Assembly (NCBI GenBank): GCA_049724395.1 | Contig: JAUGWO010000091.1 | Span: forward strand, 1 to 64,000 | DNA from: Spongospora subterranea f. sp. subterranea | Taxonomy: Eukaryota; Endomyxa: Phytomyxea; Phytomyxea; Plasmodiophorida | Reading direction: 5' to 3' | DNA: 64,000 bases | In this document: one piece after another, positions 57,001 to 64,000 of the stretch | Layout: each line of letters begins with the position of its first letter | Numbering within the stretch: position 1 is the first letter of the stretch | Notes under the pieces: generated by a model | Seen by the model: only the letters and a program-made list of their open reading frames with translations | Told to the model about the DNA's origin: nothing | The model's database searches: none | Translations under genes and position numbers: made by a program

Positions 57001-59067
57001 AACACCTATCAGTGGATATGAGGAAATCTGGCAATCGCAGTCGAATTATTAAAATCGTACGCGGACGCATTCCGAATGCCCATAGTAGGCGGCAGAATGT
57101 AACGGCGTCAGCCCTTCAACATCAGCGGCCGTAGAGATTGCCAGCACAGATTCTGACGCATTTCTTCCCTTCCCGTTGGATACGGCAACAATCAGCATCT
57201 TTAAGGTGTCAACGAACCCACGACGGGCTGCTTCGTGTATCGGAGATCTCCCGATGACGTCGTACGAGTCGATTTTAGCGCCGCAGCGCACCAATGCCTG
57301 GACACAGTTCATATGTCCAAATCTGATCGGATGGAAGGGCTGATTAGGAACCACGAGAGCAATGCATTTTGTAAAAGCGCGACCTGGATGCCAAATGAAG
57401 GGGCACCTGCCCATACCAATTGAACGCATCAACGCGAGCACCTGCTTCCAATAGCAGCACGGCAACATCGAGGTTCCCTTGACGAGCGGCCAACGCCAGT
57501 GGAGTGTTTCTAGAATGAAAACATACGTGAATTCAAGTCGAGAGCCAAGCATGGGTGATCACCCTTCCATATCCCGAACATTGATTTTGGCATCCGCTTC
57601 GATCAAGGCACTGGCAATGCTGGAAAAATTAAGAAGAGCAGCATAATGGAGTGGGCAATGAAGCTCAACATCTTTGACGTTGAGTCCGCTCTGGAGAATG
57701 CTCAATGTCGGACATGGACTTTTCATGGACAACATGCCTGGGCTTCGATTAGTATTTGGGTGCATCCTAGTGATCCTGCAATGACAGCGACATGAAGAGC
57801 GGATCTGTCAAAGCGCGTCACCGTTGAGATCGAGGCACCGTGCTTGAGCAACGCCGAAACTACCAATGTCAGGCCACGTTGACCTGATTGACCAATAAAA
57901 TACGACTGCTAATGACATGGGAGCAATGTCGTACAAGCAAGGGTCAATAGACTATTTCCTTCCGCATCAAGTGCATCAATGTCTTTCACCAGAGGGATCA
58001 GCTCCAGCGTTGCTTCAATAGCGTCGCCCTCAATGCCGTGTGAAATCATGTAATGAATGTCTGTTGACGGCGGTAATGCGCTCGTAAGGTTGACGCCATC
58101 AGAATCAGAACGGATCGATAACTGTTGAGCGAACAGATTCTTCACAAGACCGCACAGCAAAGCAATGAAGCAGGCGTACAGAGTTCAACAAGTTCTCAAG
58201 AACATTTGAGTGCGGAAGATCGATCGATCGAAGAGACGCTCTCTGTTCTTGGCACCATTTTAGCAATGCATCAAGGCGAGTGCAGTCATCTAGCACTGAC
58301 ACCATTGTTTGCAATGTGCGAACGACTTCCCCTCCTGGGTTTCATCTTAGCGAAAGGTGCAAGTATTAGACTACGCCTTACCTGGGCACTGTTTGTCGAA
58401 TTTTTTGGCAATCTTACCGAACCCGATTTGATTCAGATCACAGAACTCACGAATATGATTCAGTTCCTAATTAACGAATTGAGGCGCCTGTAATGGTTGT
58501 ATCGCCACCGGCTTACTTGTTCACAGACGCTCAAAGCTTGCTCTAACGATATAGCAGACGCCGTTCTCGCTGATTTGGACAGAGAATCGAGTTCTTGCAC
58601 CCGATTTCCGATAACTTTCTTTCTGACATCCATTTGCTGGAGTTTGGCAACCAAAAAGGATTCCACTAATAGAACCCTCAGTTTCCATCTGAAAACGCAA
58701 TGCTTGGACAGCAACCTTTTTTCCTCTCGCTTTTGATTCGCTCAATAAACATTTGAATCTAAAAATGGGTAATTATTAGCGTTGTTAGTCAACTCACAAT
58801 GGAGAAGATGAACCTGTTTCGGCGTTGGATGATCGGAACCGTCCTTGATCATTTGAAGACGAGTCGTTTTGATCATCGCTTTCAAAGAAGAGTACGCTAT
58901 GTATCGATTCGTCCTAGGGAAATCCAAGATCAACTAGCGAACTGCATTGCAGAAACCCACTCCCGAAAACAAAATAACAAGTCATTTTATGAACATCGGC
59001 AACAAACAAGTTTTCCTGATCACCATTTCGGCAGACGAGTTGTCCGTAGCTTGTGACCGAATTTCAT
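54057..59067 (-). CDS. SPX-ankyrin-GDPD protein (Gde1/Pho81 family)
   Basis: Cytosolic glycerophosphodiester phosphodiesterase or phosphate-signalling protein. The SPX domain starts at the ATG at 59067: [15 protein letters not shown], joined across an intron ending CCCTAG to [19 protein letters not shown], the classic SPX opening that senses inositol pyrophosphates. More SPX helices lie at 58480-58700 ([16 protein letters not shown]). Ankyrin repeats follow (about 56790-58160; [52 protein letters not shown]). Then comes a C2-like region (about 55860-56520) and a GDPD barrel: [15 protein letters not shown] (about 54640-54690), [48 protein letters not shown] and [11 protein letters not shown] at the end. 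At least ten introns. I did not verify every join, and the catalytic HRG motif near the barrel start was not located, so enzyme activity is unproven. The 3' end is set at the stop at 54057. Confidence 0.85.
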
Positions 59068-59346
59068 CGATCAACTCGTCGTTGGCGATCTAGCGCTGTT
59101 GAGCGCCGCTCTGCCACAACCTCTATGGATATTGATATGAATGGAGAGACAGCAATATATAACACGTTTCTTCGCCCAATGGTTGGTTGGCTGCGACATT
59201 TTCACACCGTCCGGCCTGTGTATACACCCTTTTTTGATTCCCGGACAATGCGCATGGTATCAAGGCTTCGATAAAGGCTAAGTAAGCATTTGCTTTCCTG
59301 TAAACAGCGAGCACCATACTGGTAATTGGAAAATGCAGTAAATATA

Positions 59347-64000
<4,654 letters not shown>

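Overview
This is nuclear DNA from a eukaryote with very short introns (mostly about 40-60 bp, GT-AG) and tightly packed genes on both strands. A complete axonemal (inner-arm type) dynein heavy chain shows that the organism makes a motile flagellum. A fungal-type SPX-ankyrin-GDPD protein (Gde1/Pho81 family), an EF-hand MscS channel of the fungal Msy type and a Cox24/mS38-type mitoribosomal protein point to an early-diverging zoosporic fungus (chytrid-like or related). This placement is inference; no rRNA or other direct marker lies in the window.

Layout. 1-2.1 kb: the minus-strand start of an MscS-like channel (its 3' end is off the window) and a small single-span membrane protein. 2.5-14.4 kb: a transposon graveyard. 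It holds three or more PIF/Harbinger families (DDE transposases, a Myb/SANT-like partner protein, TIRs), a broken minus-strand Ty3/gypsy fossil with a chromodomain, and one small possible host ORF. Its striking property is that four separate stretches are head-to-head inverted duplications (fold-backs) of element sequence. 14.9-23.4 kb: host genes for an FLVCR/SLC49-like transporter, a SMARCAL1/HARP-like SNF2 enzyme with an N-terminal GRF zinc finger and C-terminal SUMO-interaction-like motifs, a RanBPM-like CTLH protein, and an unknown protein starting MGC. 23.7-39.6 kb: the dynein heavy chain, with many small introns. 39.7 kb: tRNA-Glu(UUC). 41.5-59 kb: housekeeping genes in both orientations: cytosolic malate dehydrogenase, pescadillo (PES1), a short eIF4G/MIF4G protein, a DNAJC11-like protein without a visible J domain, mS38, a possible cyclin-like protein, the GPI-transamidase catalytic subunit GPI8/PIGK, ATP synthase OSCP (with a GC-AG intron), and the SPX-ankyrin-GDPD phosphodiesterase. 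59.3-64 kb: the C-terminal part of a BEACH-WD40 protein that runs off the right edge.

The host genes do not form a pathway cluster; they are ordinary neighbours serving mitochondria (mS38, OSCP, DNAJC11-like), ribosome biogenesis and translation (PES1, MIF4G), membranes and phosphate (GPI8, SPX-GDPD, BEACH, FLVCR-like), genome repair (SNF2/HARP) and the flagellum (dynein). Four conserved host genes (RanBPM-like, PES1, DNAJC11-like, OSCP) each need a one-base shift, three of them in a homopolymer or simple repeat. I read these as probable assembly indels rather than four independent pseudogenes.
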